A stretch of 64,000 bases of DNA from JALHFZ01 sp963674625 (GCA_963674625.2 CAXXXO010000002.1:124001-188000), one strand, 5' to 3'; positions 8,265 through 16,648 are shown, counted from the first letter of the stretch. The notes: generated from the letters alone by a model not told the origin. A program made the numbers and translations.

Positions 8265-9080
8265 ATGAATAAAGGGATCTACGCGGCTGCATCCGCCATG
8301 ATCGTACAGGAATGCATGCACGACGTGACGGCGAACAATCTCGCCAACGCCTCCACATCGGGGTTCCGGAAGAGAATTCCCGTCAACAAATCCTTTCCCG
8401 ACGTACTCGTAGACCGCATGGAGAAAAATTCCGGCGACGGGGGCAGATCGATTCTGACCGCCCCCTTACGCCCGGGATTGAGGGGTGTTTTTTCCATAGG
8501 GGGACTCAGCCTCGCCAGCGTGATGTCCGAGACGTCCCTTTCCACCGAGCCGGGGGCCCTCAATGTCACCGGAAATCCGCTTGACGGCGCCATCGTGGGG
8601 GAGGGATATTTCACCGTCCGGGACGGCGCAGGAAATACTTTCTATACCCGGTCGGGACATTTTCAGAGGAGCTCCGAAGGGCAGCTCGTCACCCAGGACG
8701 GAATGACCGTCCTCGGGGAGGGGGGCCCCGTGGAATTCGGGGACGCCTCATCCCTTTCCCTTAGTCCTGCCGGTGAGGTGATTGCCGACGGAGAGATCGT
8801 GGATACCCTTTCTCTTGTCACCTTTGAAAAGCCAACCTATCTTCGTCAGGCAGGGAAGAGCCTTCTTCAGGCCACGGACGATTCAGGGCCTCCCGTCCCC
8901 GTGGACGGAGAAAATCTGCGGATTGAAAACGAAGCCCTCGAGATGTCCAACGTCAACGTAGTGGAGGAAATGGTCCGAATGGTGGAGGCCAACCGAGCCT
9001 ACGAAGCGGCTTCGAAGGCAGTGACGACCCACGACGAACTCACGGGAAAACTTGTCGCCTCCCTGGGTCGGACAGGGTAG
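8265..9080 (+). CDS. flgF: Flagellar basal-body rod protein FlgF-like (FlhO type)
   Basis: A 271-residue rod/hook family protein. The N-terminal helix and rod signature is NKGIYAAASAMIVQ ... VTANNLANASTSGFRK, and the C-terminal block is ALEMSNVNVVEEMVRMVEANRAYEAASK, the conserved coiled-coil end of rod proteins. FlgF forms part of the proximal rod. Its match to FlgG-type proteins is also good, but the true FlgG follows immediately, so FlgF is the better name. AGGGAGG at 8251-8257 supports the start. It begins a flagellar run up to flgJ. Confidence 0.85.
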   Translation: MNKGIYAAASAMIVQECMHDVTANNLANASTSGFRKRIPVNKSFPDVLVDRMEKNSGDGGRSILTAPLRPGLRGVFSIGGLSLASVMSETSLSTEPGALNVTGNPLDGAIVGEGYFTVRDGAGNTFYTRSGHFQRSSEGQLVTQDGMTVLGEGGPVEFGDASSLSLSPAGEVIADGEIVDTLSLVTFEKPTYLRQAGKSLLQATDDSGPPVPVDGENLRIENEALEMSNVNVVEEMVRMVEANRAYEAASKAVTTHDELTGKLVASLGRTG

Positions 9081-9096
9081 AGAAAGGAGTAATACC

Positions 9097-9885
9097 ATGC
9101 TCAGAGCATTGTGGACCAGCGCAAGCGGTATGATAGCCCAGCAGACGAACCTGGACGTGACCACGAACAACCTGGCCAACGTGAACACTGCGGGGTTTAA
9201 AAGAAAGAGGGCCGATTTCGCCGATCTTCTCTACCAGATCAACCGGGAACCTGGCTCTCCCACGGAGACGGGGTCCGTCGTTCCGACGGGCGTACAGGTC
9301 GGCCTGGGCACGAGAGTGGTGGGGACGACCCGCCTCATGGGACAGGGGAACCTTCAGGTGACAGACCGGCCCCTCGACGTGGCAATCGAGGGGGAGGGAT
9401 TCTTCCAGGTGCTCCTTCCCGGCGGCGACATCGCCTACACGAGGGCCGGAGGATGGAGCGTGGACGCCGACGGCCAGATCGTGAACGTGGACGGCCTTCT
9501 TCTCGAGCCTGCCCTCGTCATACCGGACAATGCCACCGAGATCATGATCAGCCCCGAGGGGCTTCTCTCCGTACGAATCGCCGGGCAGCAGGAGGCGGAG
9601 GAGATCGGCACCATCGAACTCGCCCGCTTCGTGAACCCCGGCGGTCTCCGGGCCATAGGCAAGAATCTCTTTCTCGTCTCTCCTGCGAGCGGCGAGCCCA
9701 TCGTGGGGCTTCCCGGAGAGGAGGGACTCGGGGAACTGCACCAGGGGATCCTCGAGATGTCCAACGTCCAGGTGGTGGATGAAATGGTGGGGCTCATCAT
9801 CGCCCAGAGAGCCTACGAGGCCAACTCCAAGGGAGTTCAGACCGCGGACGATCTTCTCCGCATCGCCAACGGTCTGAAGAGATAG
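9097..9885 (+). CDS. flgG: Flagellar basal-body distal rod protein FlgG
   Basis: A 262-residue protein, the usual FlgG length, starting MLRALWTSASGMIAQQTNLD with TTNNLANVNTAGFKRKRADF, the FlgG-specific block. The C-terminus EMSNVQVVDEMVGLIIAQRAYEANSK is standard. FlgG forms the distal rod that runs through the P and L rings. The frame is open to 9052, but ATG 9097 has AAAGGAG just upstream and the correct N-terminus. Confidence 0.95.
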   Translation: MLRALWTSASGMIAQQTNLDVTTNNLANVNTAGFKRKRADFADLLYQINREPGSPTETGSVVPTGVQVGLGTRVVGTTRLMGQGNLQVTDRPLDVAIEGEGFFQVLLPGGDIAYTRAGGWSVDADGQIVNVDGLLLEPALVIPDNATEIMISPEGLLSVRIAGQQEAEEIGTIELARFVNPGGLRAIGKNLFLVSPASGEPIVGLPGEEGLGELHQGILEMSNVQVVDEMVGLIIAQRAYEANSKGVQTADDLLRIANGLKR

Positions 9886-9895
9886 GGTTCCGGAA

Positions 9896-10807
9896 GTGGA
9901 ATTGAAAAGAATGTCTCTCCGGGGGAAAACTTTCTTCCCCCTTTTTTTCTTTCTCCTCTTCGTCCTGTTCTGTCGTCCATCTTCGGCCGCCGAAACTTCC
10001 GAGGACCTCTCCGTGGAGATCCCTGCCTCGGTGGTTGTCAGCGCCTCTCCCTTCCTGCTTTCTGAAATTGCCCGCCTGTCCGGCGACCCCGAAGCGGTAA
10101 AAAAAACGGGGGGTCTTTCCTTTTCTGTTTCCGGGAAGGGGTATATCACCAGGGATGAGATTGTGAACGCCATGACGGCGGCCGGAATCGGGGGGCTGCG
10201 AATTCGCTTCGTCATGCCGCCTGAGGTGTCGGTTTCCCTTTCAAAGGATCTTACCTCCCGGATCAGAGCCCTCGCGCAGTGGCCGTGGACCCTTGAGGCG
10301 GAACCCCTCGGCTCCGTCCCGGAGGGGGAAATCATCGCCCCCCTTTCCATTGCTCCCGGAACGGGAGCTGTCACTCTCAAATTCGACGGCGGCGGGTCGG
10401 TGACGTACCTGGCAGTCCGCCTCTCCTGGAGTCAGCCCGCCCTGGTCGCGGCCAGGCCCCTCGAACGAGGGACAGTTCTCGCCCCCGGGGATATGTCCCT
10501 TCAGACCGTGAGGGTGCTCCGTTCCCAGGCTCTGGCCTCTTCGCCGGAGGAAGCCTTGGGCCGGGAACTTCAGAAAAGCCTGTCCGCCGGAGAGCCCATC
10601 CCCCTCAATATTCTGGCCGTGCCGCCGATACTCAAAAGAGGAGATCCTGTCCTCATCGTATTTCGCAGAAAAGGGTTTCTCATCGAAGTCCGGGGCGAAG
10701 CCCTCGACGGGGGAGCTGCCGGAGACCTGGTGAGAGTGCGCAATCTTCAGAGCAGGACCGTTCTCCGGGGAGTTGTCACAGGCCCGGGGAGGGTGGAGGT
10801 GCAGTGA
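9896..10807 (+). CDS. flgA: P-ring assembly chaperone FlgA
   Basis: A 303-residue protein with an N-terminal signal peptide (hydrophobic FFPLFFFLLFVLFC, then PSSAAE) and a C-terminal SAF/FlgA domain (about residues 180-300: ARPLERGTVLAPGDMSLQTV and GRELQKSLSAGEPI). FlgA is a periplasmic chaperone for FlgI in P-ring assembly. GTG 9896 is taken as the start; ATG 9911 would keep the signal peptide and is equally possible. It is followed one base later by flgH. Confidence 0.85.
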   Translation: MELKRMSLRGKTFFPLFFFLLFVLFCRPSSAAETSEDLSVEIPASVVVSASPFLLSEIARLSGDPEAVKKTGGLSFSVSGKGYITRDEIVNAMTAAGIGGLRIRFVMPPEVSVSLSKDLTSRIRALAQWPWTLEAEPLGSVPEGEIIAPLSIAPGTGAVTLKFDGGGSVTYLAVRLSWSQPALVAARPLERGTVLAPGDMSLQTVRVLRSQALASSPEEALGRELQKSLSAGEPIPLNILAVPPILKRGDPVLIVFRRKGFLIEVRGEALDGGAAGDLVRVRNLQSRTVLRGVVTGPGRVEVQ

Positions 10808-10808
10808 A

Positions 10809-11390
10809 ATGAGACGAAGAGTTCGGTCAGTTTTTCTTCTCGGAGTTTATCTTCTGGCTTTTTTCCCTCTGGCTGCCGCAGCACGATCGCTTTGGACGGA
10901 TTCGTGCAATCTCGTGGCGGACCAGCGGCCGAAAAACGTGGGGGATATCGTCACAGTCGTGGTGAATGAAAAGACCAAGACGAAGGACCAGGGCAAGACG
11001 GACGTGACGAAGAGCAACAACAGCTCCGTTGCCGACGGCCTCGGCATTCTCGACTTCATCCGTGCCTTCGGCTTCAGCTCGAAGTCCAACATGAAGGGGG
11101 ACGGCTCCACGGAGCGGACCCACACCGCCCAGACACAGATCACCTGCCTGGTTACGGATACCCTGCCCAACGGCAATCTCATCATCGAGGGGACCAGGGA
11201 TGTGACCACCCATGAAGAGACTCTTCAGCTTCAGATCGTCGGGGTGATCCGACCCCAGGACGTGGACAGCTACAACCGGATACAAAGCGACCGGGTGGCG
11301 AACGCCGAGATCGGCATCAAGGGAAGGGGAGCCCTCACCCGCCTTCAGAAGCCGGGAATTCTCACCCAGATACTCCAGACAATTTTTTAG
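10809..11390 (+). CDS. flgH: Flagellar L-ring protein FlgH (no lipobox)
   Basis: A 193-residue protein with FlgH blocks: SLWTDSCNLVADQRPKNVGD, IVTVVVNEKT and the C-terminal GVIRPQDVDSYNRIQSDRVANAEI. FlgH forms the L ring in the outer membrane and so implies a diderm cell. The N-terminal signal (VFLLGVYLLAFFPLAAAARS) ends in an Ala-rich type I-like site. The cysteine that carries the lipid in most FlgH proteins is absent there; the nearest Cys is about ten residues later. ATG 10809 follows the flgA stop by one base; the frame is open to 10773, but that is not the family start. Confidence 0.9.
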   Translation: MRRRVRSVFLLGVYLLAFFPLAAAARSLWTDSCNLVADQRPKNVGDIVTVVVNEKTKTKDQGKTDVTKSNNSSVADGLGILDFIRAFGFSSKSNMKGDGSTERTHTAQTQITCLVTDTLPNGNLIIEGTRDVTTHEETLQLQIVGVIRPQDVDSYNRIQSDRVANAEIGIKGRGALTRLQKPGILTQILQTIF

Positions 11391-11399
11391 GGAGGCCCC

Positions 11400-12524
11400 A
11401 TGGTGAAATTCACTCGATTTCTTAGAATTTCCGTTCTTTCGTTTGTCCTTCTTCTCGCGGCTGCGGCTTCGTGGGGCGCCGAGGTTCACCCCACGGTCCG
11501 CATCAAGGACCTCGCAGACGTGGCGGGGGTCCGGTCGAACCAGCTCGTGGGCGTGGGGATCGTCATGGGACTGCAGGGCACCGGCGACAAGGGGACCATG
11601 GCAACCCAGATGCTCCGCAACCTCATGAGCCAGTTCGGCGTCACGGTGGACGACAAGGCGGTCAAGACGAAAAACGTGGCGGTGGTCACCCTGACTGCGA
11701 CCCTTCCGCCCTTCGCACGATCAGGCCAGACCATCGACGTGACGGTCAGCACCATGGGGGATGCCAAGAGCCTCCAGGGGGGCACCCTCCTCCAGGTTCC
11801 CCTCAAGGGAGCCGATGGAAACGTCTATGCCGTGGCCCAGGGGCCCCTTCTCGTGGGAGGGTTTGCCGCCGCAGGGGCAGCCGGTTCGGTGGCGAAAAAT
11901 ATCGTCACCGTCGGCAGGATTCCCGGCGGTGCCATCATCGAGCGGGACGTGGAGACCGATTTTGTCGCAGGGGGAACCCAGGTCAACCTCCTGCTGCGGA
12001 ACCCCGACTTCACCACCTCCGAACGAATGGCCGGAGCAATCAACGCAGCCTTCAAGGGGACGGCCTGGCCGGTGGACGCCGGGCGGGTGGCCGTGGTCAT
12101 TCCGGCCCAGTACGCCGCTTCGCCGGCGGCTTTCATCGCCCGGGTCGAACGGCTCTCCCTGCGGCCGGACAGCGTGGCCAGGGTCGCAGTCAACGAACGG
12201 ACCGGAACCGTGGTCATGGGCGGGGATGTCCGTATCAGTTCCGTCGCGGTAGCCCACGGCAATCTCACCGTCCGCATCACCGAGACGCCAGAGGTTATTC
12301 AGCCCGAGCCTTTCAGCAGGGGAGGACAAACTGCGGTGCAGCCCAGGACGAACATCACCGTGGATGAACCGGCGAACCAGCTGGTGGCCCTGAACGCCAC
12401 GAGTACGGTGAAGGACCTCGTGGACGCCCTCAACTCCGTGGGGGCCTCTCCCCGGGACGTCATCGCCATCCTCCAGGCCGTGAAGGAAGCCGGGGCTCTC
12501 CAGGGCGAACTGGTGGTGATGTAG
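11400..12524 (+). CDS. flgI: Flagellar P-ring protein FlgI
   Basis: A 374-residue protein with a signal peptide (residues about 1-25, ending SWGAE) and strongly conserved FlgI blocks: VRIKDLADVAGVRSNQLVG, GLQGTGDKGTMATQMLRNLM, VTATLPPFARSGQTIDVTVS-like and the C-terminal DLVDALNSVGASPRDVIAILQAVKEAGAL. It forms the periplasmic P ring around the rod. GGGAGG at 11390-11395 supports ATG 11400. It is next to flgJ with no gap. Confidence 0.96.
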   Translation: MVKFTRFLRISVLSFVLLLAAAASWGAEVHPTVRIKDLADVAGVRSNQLVGVGIVMGLQGTGDKGTMATQMLRNLMSQFGVTVDDKAVKTKNVAVVTLTATLPPFARSGQTIDVTVSTMGDAKSLQGGTLLQVPLKGADGNVYAVAQGPLLVGGFAAAGAAGSVAKNIVTVGRIPGGAIIERDVETDFVAGGTQVNLLLRNPDFTTSERMAGAINAAFKGTAWPVDAGRVAVVIPAQYAASPAAFIARVERLSLRPDSVARVAVNERTGTVVMGGDVRISSVAVAHGNLTVRITETPEVIQPEPFSRGGQTAVQPRTNITVDEPANQLVALNATSTVKDLVDALNSVGASPRDVIAILQAVKEAGALQGELVVM

Positions 12525-12860
12525 ATGGATATCTCCCTCTCCTCTCTCCGGGCTTTTGCCTCTTCTTCGGGAACGCAGAAATCGCACCCGGAGCGGGGTA
12601 CTGCAAAGGAGCGGGAGAAACTCAGGGAGTCCTGCCTTCAGTTCGAATCCCTTCTGATGGCCGAATTGTGGAAGAAGATGGCCTCAAGCGCCCGGAAGAT
12701 CGGCGGAAAAAAGGATGAGGACCGCCCCTTCGGACCCCTCGAGGACCTGTCCGTGGAGATGGCGTCGGAGTACCTCTCGAAAAACGGGGGAATGGGCCTT
12801 GGAACCGTCCTCTACGACCGCCTCGCCCTGCTTCTTCCGGAGAAGGAAAAAACTGATTGA
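12525..12860 (+). CDS. flgJ: FlgJ-like rod-binding protein (no muramidase domain)
   Basis: A 111-residue protein that matches only the N-terminal rod-binding domain of FlgJ: KLRESCLQFESLLMAELWKKM and DLSVEMASEYLSKNGGMGLG. It probably caps or scaffolds the growing rod. The C-terminal peptidoglycan hydrolase domain of gammaproteobacterial FlgJ is missing, as in many other phyla, so another hydrolase must open the cell wall. It directly abuts flgI and overlaps the next gene by 4 bases. Confidence 0.85.
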   Translation: MDISLSSLRAFASSSGTQKSHPERGTAKEREKLRESCLQFESLLMAELWKKMASSARKIGGKKDEDRPFGPLEDLSVEMASEYLSKNGGMGLGTVLYDRLALLLPEKEKTD

Positions 12861-13282
12861 ACTTCCCGTGGTGGAGCGGCGGGCTCTTCTTCACCTGCCT
12901 CGGCTGCGGACGATGCTGCCGAGGCGAACCGGGGGCAATCTTCCTTACTCCTGAAGAGGAGGATGCCCTGGCCGCCTTCCATTTCCTGGAACGGGAAGAA
13001 TTCCGCCGCCGCTTCGAGACGGGGAGGTGGGAGAGGGCGAGCCTTCGGGAGAAAGAACGGGGGGAATGCGTCTTCTTTTCCTCTTCCGAAAACCGCTGCT
13101 GCGTCTATGCTCTTCGTCCGCTCCAGTGCCGTCTCTTCCCCTTCTGGCCTTCCATTCTCGAATCAAGGGAAGAATGGGAGAATACTGCCTCCGAATGCCC
13201 CGGAATGAACTGGGGAGAATGGCATTCCTCGGGGGAGATCGCCGGGCTGCTCTCCCGAAACCCCTTTCCGGGTCTTCTATAG
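12857..13282 (+). CDS. YkgJ-family cysteine cluster protein
   Basis: A 141-residue protein with a cysteine-rich N-terminus (CLGCGRCCRGEPG, about residues 15-27) and later CVFFSSSENRCCVYALRPLQCRLFPFWP. This C-x2-C-x2-CC ... C-x-Y-x-RP-x2-CR pattern defines the YkgJ/UPF0153 family, thought to bind zinc or an iron-sulfur cluster; the function is unknown. The likely start is TTG 12857, overlapping the flgJ stop. It is co-transcribed with the flagellar genes, but a flagellar role is not shown. Confidence 0.75.
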   Translation: MNFPWWSGGLFFTCLGCGRCCRGEPGAIFLTPEEEDALAAFHFLEREEFRRRFETGRWERASLREKERGECVFFSSSENRCCVYALRPLQCRLFPFWPSILESREEWENTASECPGMNWGEWHSSGEIAGLLSRNPFPGLL

Positions 13283-13300
13283 CAAATCCGTAACTCTCTC

Positions 13301-13330
13301 ATGGCAAGGCGGGCTCCGGTCAACTATAAT
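13301..13330 (+). promoter_or_regulatory. Putative sigma-70 promoter for the DUF3084 gene
   Basis: ATGGCA (13301-13306) and TATAAT (13325-13330) are separated by 18 bases. The -10 is perfect and the -35 matches 4 of 6. It lies in the 122-base gap after the YkgJ gene and 75 bases before the DUF3084 start. Confidence 0.45.
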
Positions 13331-13404
13331 AGGGCCGGTGTCCGAAGGTGCGTTCCCCAGGGGATTCTTCTCCGGACAAAACTGCAGAGAAGCGGTGAAG
13401 CGCC

Positions 13405-14571
13405 ATGCAGATGCAGATCTGGTCGGATATGAACTGGAGGCTCATCCTCACGCTGATCGTAGTCAGCGGCGTTCTTGCATACCTGGGCGACGTGCTGGGC
13501 ATGAAAATAGGAAAAAAACGCATCTCCCTTTTCGGACTGCGGCCCCGGGATACGAGCAGGCTGATCACCGCTTTTACGGGAGTTCTCATCTCCATCGCCA
13601 TTCTCATCACCATGTCCGTCATCTCGGAAAATGTCCGCACAGCCCTTTTCAGCATGAAATTTCTCTCCTCCCAGCTTCAGACCCTCACCCTCGATCTTCG
13701 GAAAAGCCGGGACGAAGCCCAGCTCTCCTCCATAAATCTCCTCGACAGCGAGAAAAAACTGAGAGAGCAGCAGGAAATGCTCGTCTCCGTTCAGAAAGAA
13801 CTGGAGGCCAGCCGTCCCCTTCTCGAGGAAGCCCAGAAAAATCTTCAGGACCTCAGAAAAGAAAAGTCGCAGCTCGAAAGTGAAAAGGCCGCCCTGGACG
13901 CTTCGGTGAGCGATCTGAAAAACGAGGCGGAAACACTCCGAAAGAGCATGATCGCAATCCGCAGCGGCCGCATTGCCGTCTTCGCCCGGGAAGTCCTCGG
14001 GCAGAAGCCCATCGAACCCATGAGCACCCGTTCCGAGGTGGAGAGGACCTTCCAGGATCTCCGCAGGGAGGCGGAGTTCGTGGTGTCGTCCCGTACGGGC
14101 CTCTCCGCTTCCGAAATCGTGCTGGCCGTAGATATCGAGAAAGAAGTTGAGAGCATCATGGCTGTCTCAGACATTCCTGAGCGCAAGTTCGTCCGGGCGG
14201 TGGCTGAGGGAAACGCCGTCTTCGGCGAGGATATACGCCTGGTCTACGAGGTCTATGACAGCGATCTGATCTACCGAAAGGGAGACGTTCTCTACCGCCA
14301 GAAGGTTGAACCCGATCCGGGGGGAACGCGGGCCGAAGCGGATCTGCATCTCATTCTCCGGATGGTCAACCAGAAAGCGGTACGGGATACGATCAAGCCC
14401 GACCCCATAACAGGGAAAGTGGGAGCTCTCGACGCCACCGCCTTCTTCGATGCCGTGGAAAAAATACAGAAGGCGGAAGGCCCCGTGATGGTGGAGGTCA
14501 CGGCGGGTGAGGATATTTATACAGAAGGGCCGGTCAGGGTCGCCCTTTCCCTCTCCCCGGCCGGAGACTGA
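13405..14571 (+). CDS. DUF3084 membrane protein with coiled coil
   Basis: A 388-residue protein. Two N-terminal membrane segments (about residues 11-30 and 52-75) flank a short basic loop (GKKRISLFGLRPRDTSRLI), the hallmark of DUF3084 proteins. A long coiled coil follows (about residues 90-190, rich in E, K, Q and L), then a compact C-terminal domain. The function is unknown; in cyanobacteria and Synergistota relatives it is a single-copy conserved gene. It has its own likely promoter. The start could also be at ATG 13411 or 13429. Confidence 0.8.
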   Translation: MQMQIWSDMNWRLILTLIVVSGVLAYLGDVLGMKIGKKRISLFGLRPRDTSRLITAFTGVLISIAILITMSVISENVRTALFSMKFLSSQLQTLTLDLRKSRDEAQLSSINLLDSEKKLREQQEMLVSVQKELEASRPLLEEAQKNLQDLRKEKSQLESEKAALDASVSDLKNEAETLRKSMIAIRSGRIAVFAREVLGQKPIEPMSTRSEVERTFQDLRREAEFVVSSRTGLSASEIVLAVDIEKEVESIMAVSDIPERKFVRAVAEGNAVFGEDIRLVYEVYDSDLIYRKGDVLYRQKVEPDPGGTRAEADLHLILRMVNQKAVRDTIKPDPITGKVGALDATAFFDAVEKIQKAEGPVMVEVTAGEDIYTEGPVRVALSLSPAGD

Positions 14572-14594
14572 AGAACAGGGATGGTGAATGCCCC

Positions 14595-14807
14595 ATGCTT
14601 ATCGTAGCCTGTCAGATCTGCGGCGAATCCATGGTGATCGCCGGAACGCCCGACTGCGACGGAATGGCCAGGGCGACCTGGACCTGCCCCCGCTGCGGCA
14701 CCGGCCAGGTGGTGCAGCTTTCGGTCACATCCGACGCACGGAAGTCCGATCTGCGCACCATCGTCTGCGGAATGGCCCTTGCGTCACGGGTTCGGAGCGG
14801 ATCATGA
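14595..14807 (+). CDS. Small zinc-ribbon protein, unknown function
   Basis: A 70-residue protein with two Cys pairs, Cys6/Cys9 (CQIC) and Cys30/Cys33 (CPRC), spaced as in a rubredoxin-like zinc ribbon. It probably binds one zinc ion. It is not assigned to a named family. The stop overlaps the next start (ATGA at 14804), so it is co-translated with the GNAT gene. High GC and codon use match its neighbours, which supports a real gene. Confidence 0.6.
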   Translation: MLIVACQICGESMVIAGTPDCDGMARATWTCPRCGTGQVVQLSVTSDARKSDLRTIVCGMALASRVRSGS

Positions 14808-15223
14808 ACGGAGGCTATTTTTTCTACGACAGCAAGCATGCCGTTCAGCCCGAGGAGCTGGCAAATCTCTACAGGTTCACCCGGTGGGGAAGAAGCAGGT
14901 CCGTCGAGGACATCGCCCGGATGCTGGAGGGGACGTCCATGTGCTTTTCCGTCCGCCACGACGGACACCTTGTGGCTTTCTGCCGCATACTCACGGACTT
15001 CGTCTACCGGGGGTCCCTTTGGGACATCATGGTCCACCCGGACCACCAGGGAAAGAAGGTGGGCACCGCCCTTCTCGAATATGCCCTCGAACACCCCGCC
15101 ATCCGGAACATCCCCCTTCTTCTGACCTACACGAGCGAGCTTGCCCCCTTTCTCTCCCCCCACGGCTTCGCTCCCCGGGACGGGGCGCTGATGCTTCTGA
15201 GAAGGCCGATTGAGTATTCCTGA
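14804..15223 (+). CDS. GNAT-family N-acetyltransferase
   Basis: A 139-residue GNAT fold: beta strand VAFCRILTDFVYRGSLWDIMVHP, then the acetyl-CoA loop HQGKKVGTALLEYAL (a Q-x2-G-x-G variant). The substrate cannot be told from sequence. The frame is open upstream to 14588, but ATG 14804, overlapping the zinc-ribbon stop, gives a compact GNAT domain. It overlaps the comF-like gene by 14 bases. Confidence 0.8.
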   Translation: MNGGYFFYDSKHAVQPEELANLYRFTRWGRSRSVEDIARMLEGTSMCFSVRHDGHLVAFCRILTDFVYRGSLWDIMVHPDHQGKKVGTALLEYALEHPAIRNIPLLLTYTSELAPFLSPHGFAPRDGALMLLRRPIEYS

Positions 15224-15842
15224 AAACATCCTCGCCTTCGCGGGGCATCTGCTCTGGCCGTCGTCCTGCCCCCTGTGCGGCGCCCTCGGCGTACCGGCCT
15301 GCCTGGAATGCCTTCTTCCGCTTCTGCGCCCTCCTCTCGCCGAAAATCTCGGCCCGGTAGCCCTCTGGACCGGAGGCCCCCACGAGGGGCTTCTCCGGGA
15401 GTTCGCCCTCGAGATGAAGTACGGCGGAAACCGCCCACTCGCCCTCGTGATGGGCAGAGCACTTGGCCGGATCTTTCCGCCCCCTGAAGCGGACTGTCTC
15501 GTCCCCGTTCCCCTCCACAGGGGAAGCTCCCGTACCTTCAACCAGTCCGAAGCCCTCGCCTCTGGAATTGCAGGGGAGTGGAAGATCCCCGTGGTCCAAG
15601 GGCTTGCCTGGAAGGAGGAGCGAAGGAGCCAGACCGCCCTGACGGAAGAACAGCGTCGGAACATGCCCGCGGACGCCCTTTCTGCCCGAAGGGGAAAACT
15701 CGCCGGGAAGCGGGCCGTTCTGGTGGATGACGTGGCCACCACGGGCACGACCATCCGCCGGGCTGCCGAGGCCATCGCCCGGGGAGGCGGACGGGCTCTC
15801 CTTGCCGTTACTTGGACCCACTCCCCTAAAGCTTCCCCCTGA
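15210..15842 (+). CDS. comF: ComF-family phosphoribosyltransferase-like protein
   Basis: A 210-residue protein. The N-terminal zinc finger is CPLCGALGVPACLEC (about residues 20-34), and the type I phosphoribosyltransferase PRPP loop is VLVDDVATTGTT (about residues 171-182). VPVPLHRGSSRTFNQSEALA is the typical ComF middle block. ComF is needed for DNA uptake in competent bacteria, but many homologues have unknown roles. The start is TTG 15210 inside the GNAT gene. The sigma-28-like promoter for flgM overlaps its stop codon. Confidence 0.85.
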   Translation: MSIPENILAFAGHLLWPSSCPLCGALGVPACLECLLPLLRPPLAENLGPVALWTGGPHEGLLREFALEMKYGGNRPLALVMGRALGRIFPPPEADCLVPVPLHRGSSRTFNQSEALASGIAGEWKIPVVQGLAWKEERRSQTALTEEQRRNMPADALSARRGKLAGKRAVLVDDVATTGTTIRRAAEAIARGGGRALLAVTWTHSPKASP

Positions 15843-15854
15843 GGTTTCCGATAA
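15827..15854 (+). promoter_or_regulatory. Putative sigma-28 (FliA) promoter for flgM operon
   Basis: TAAAGCTT (15827-15834), a 12-base spacer and TCCGATAA (15847-15854). The flagellar sigma-28 consensus is TAAAGTTT-N11-GCCGATAA, so 7 of 8 bases match in each half with one extra spacer base. It overlaps the end of comF and lies 41 bases before the flgM start. Confidence 0.65.
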
Positions 15855-15895
15855 CTGAACCAAGGAAGCAATTTCCTTTTCGATGAGGTGAGAGC

Positions 15896-16183
15896 ATGAT
15901 AGAGAAGATATCAGGAGTCTACGGACCGAAGGCAATCGACAAGGTGAACGGGAAAAAAGGGTACTCCTCCCCGAAGGAAGAGGCCAGAACCGACGGCGTT
16001 GAGTTCAGCTCCTTCGCCGTGGAGCTGGCGAAAGTCTCAGGGGAGCTCAAGAAGATCCCGGACGTCCGGGAAGACCTGGTGGATGACCTGAAGCGCCAGA
16101 TCTCCGCGGGAACCTACAGTCCCGATATGCAAAAAGTCGCCCGCAGCCTGATCGCAGCCGGTTTGATGAAGCCGGAAGAGTAG
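15896..16183 (+). CDS. flgM: Anti-sigma-28 factor FlgM
   Basis: A 95-residue protein with the FlgM pattern: disordered N-terminus (ISGVYGPKAIDKVNGKKG), then VREDLVDDLKRQISAGTYSPDMQKVARSLI, the helical sigma-28-binding C-terminus. FlgM holds sigma-28 inactive until the hook is finished and is then exported. It sits under a likely sigma-28 promoter, giving the known feedback loop, and begins the flgM-flgN-flgK-flgL run. Length is normal. Confidence 0.92.
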   Translation: MIEKISGVYGPKAIDKVNGKKGYSSPKEEARTDGVEFSSFAVELAKVSGELKKIPDVREDLVDDLKRQISAGTYSPDMQKVARSLIAAGLMKPEE

Positions 16184-16184
16184 C

Positions 16185-16637
16185 ATGGCATCGTCGGCAA
16201 AGGCTCTCGGGGATGTGCTTGCCGGGCAGGCTCAGGTACTTCGTACCCTCGGGGATGTGACCGTACGGCAGAGAGAGGCGCTCCGGGAAGGGCGCCTCGA
16301 ATTATTGCAGGATCTCTTCAGGGAGATGCAGTCCCTCTCTTTTTCCGCCGAAGCCCTGGAAGGACGGCGCTCCCGCCTGGCCGGAGATCTGGCCGAAAAG
16401 TTCGGATGTCCATCTTCCCTGTCCGCTCTCTGCGCGGCTCTTCCCGAAGAAGAGGGGGCGGTCCTTTCGGAAAAGGGAAAAGAGCTCGACGGGGCCGTCC
16501 GGCGTGTGCAGGCGGAGATGCAGATTCTCGCAGCCCTCGTGGACGAGAACCAGAGGCTCAGCGGCATGATGGCCGCCGAATGGAAACGCCTTCAGGGCAT
16601 GAATCCCTCCCGTTCGGGAGTGGAATTCCGGGGATAG
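16185..16637 (+). CDS. flgN: FlgN-like chaperone for hook-associated proteins
   Basis: A 150-residue, mostly helical protein, typical of FlgN in length and heptad pattern (for example LLQDLFREMQSLSFSAEALEGRR and VRRVQAEMQILAALVDENQRL). FlgN chaperones FlgK and FlgL to the export gate. Sequence conservation in this family is poor, so the call relies much on its place between flgM and flgK. It follows flgM by one base. Confidence 0.8.
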   Translation: MASSAKALGDVLAGQAQVLRTLGDVTVRQREALREGRLELLQDLFREMQSLSFSAEALEGRRSRLAGDLAEKFGCPSSLSALCAALPEEEGAVLSEKGKELDGAVRRVQAEMQILAALVDENQRLSGMMAAEWKRLQGMNPSRSGVEFRG

Positions 16638-16648
16638 GAGGGGCCGCC

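Noticed and set aside
9040..10380. 446-codon minus-strand open frame opposite flgG-flgA
   Set aside because: Shadow of flagellar genes with clear family matches on the plus strand.
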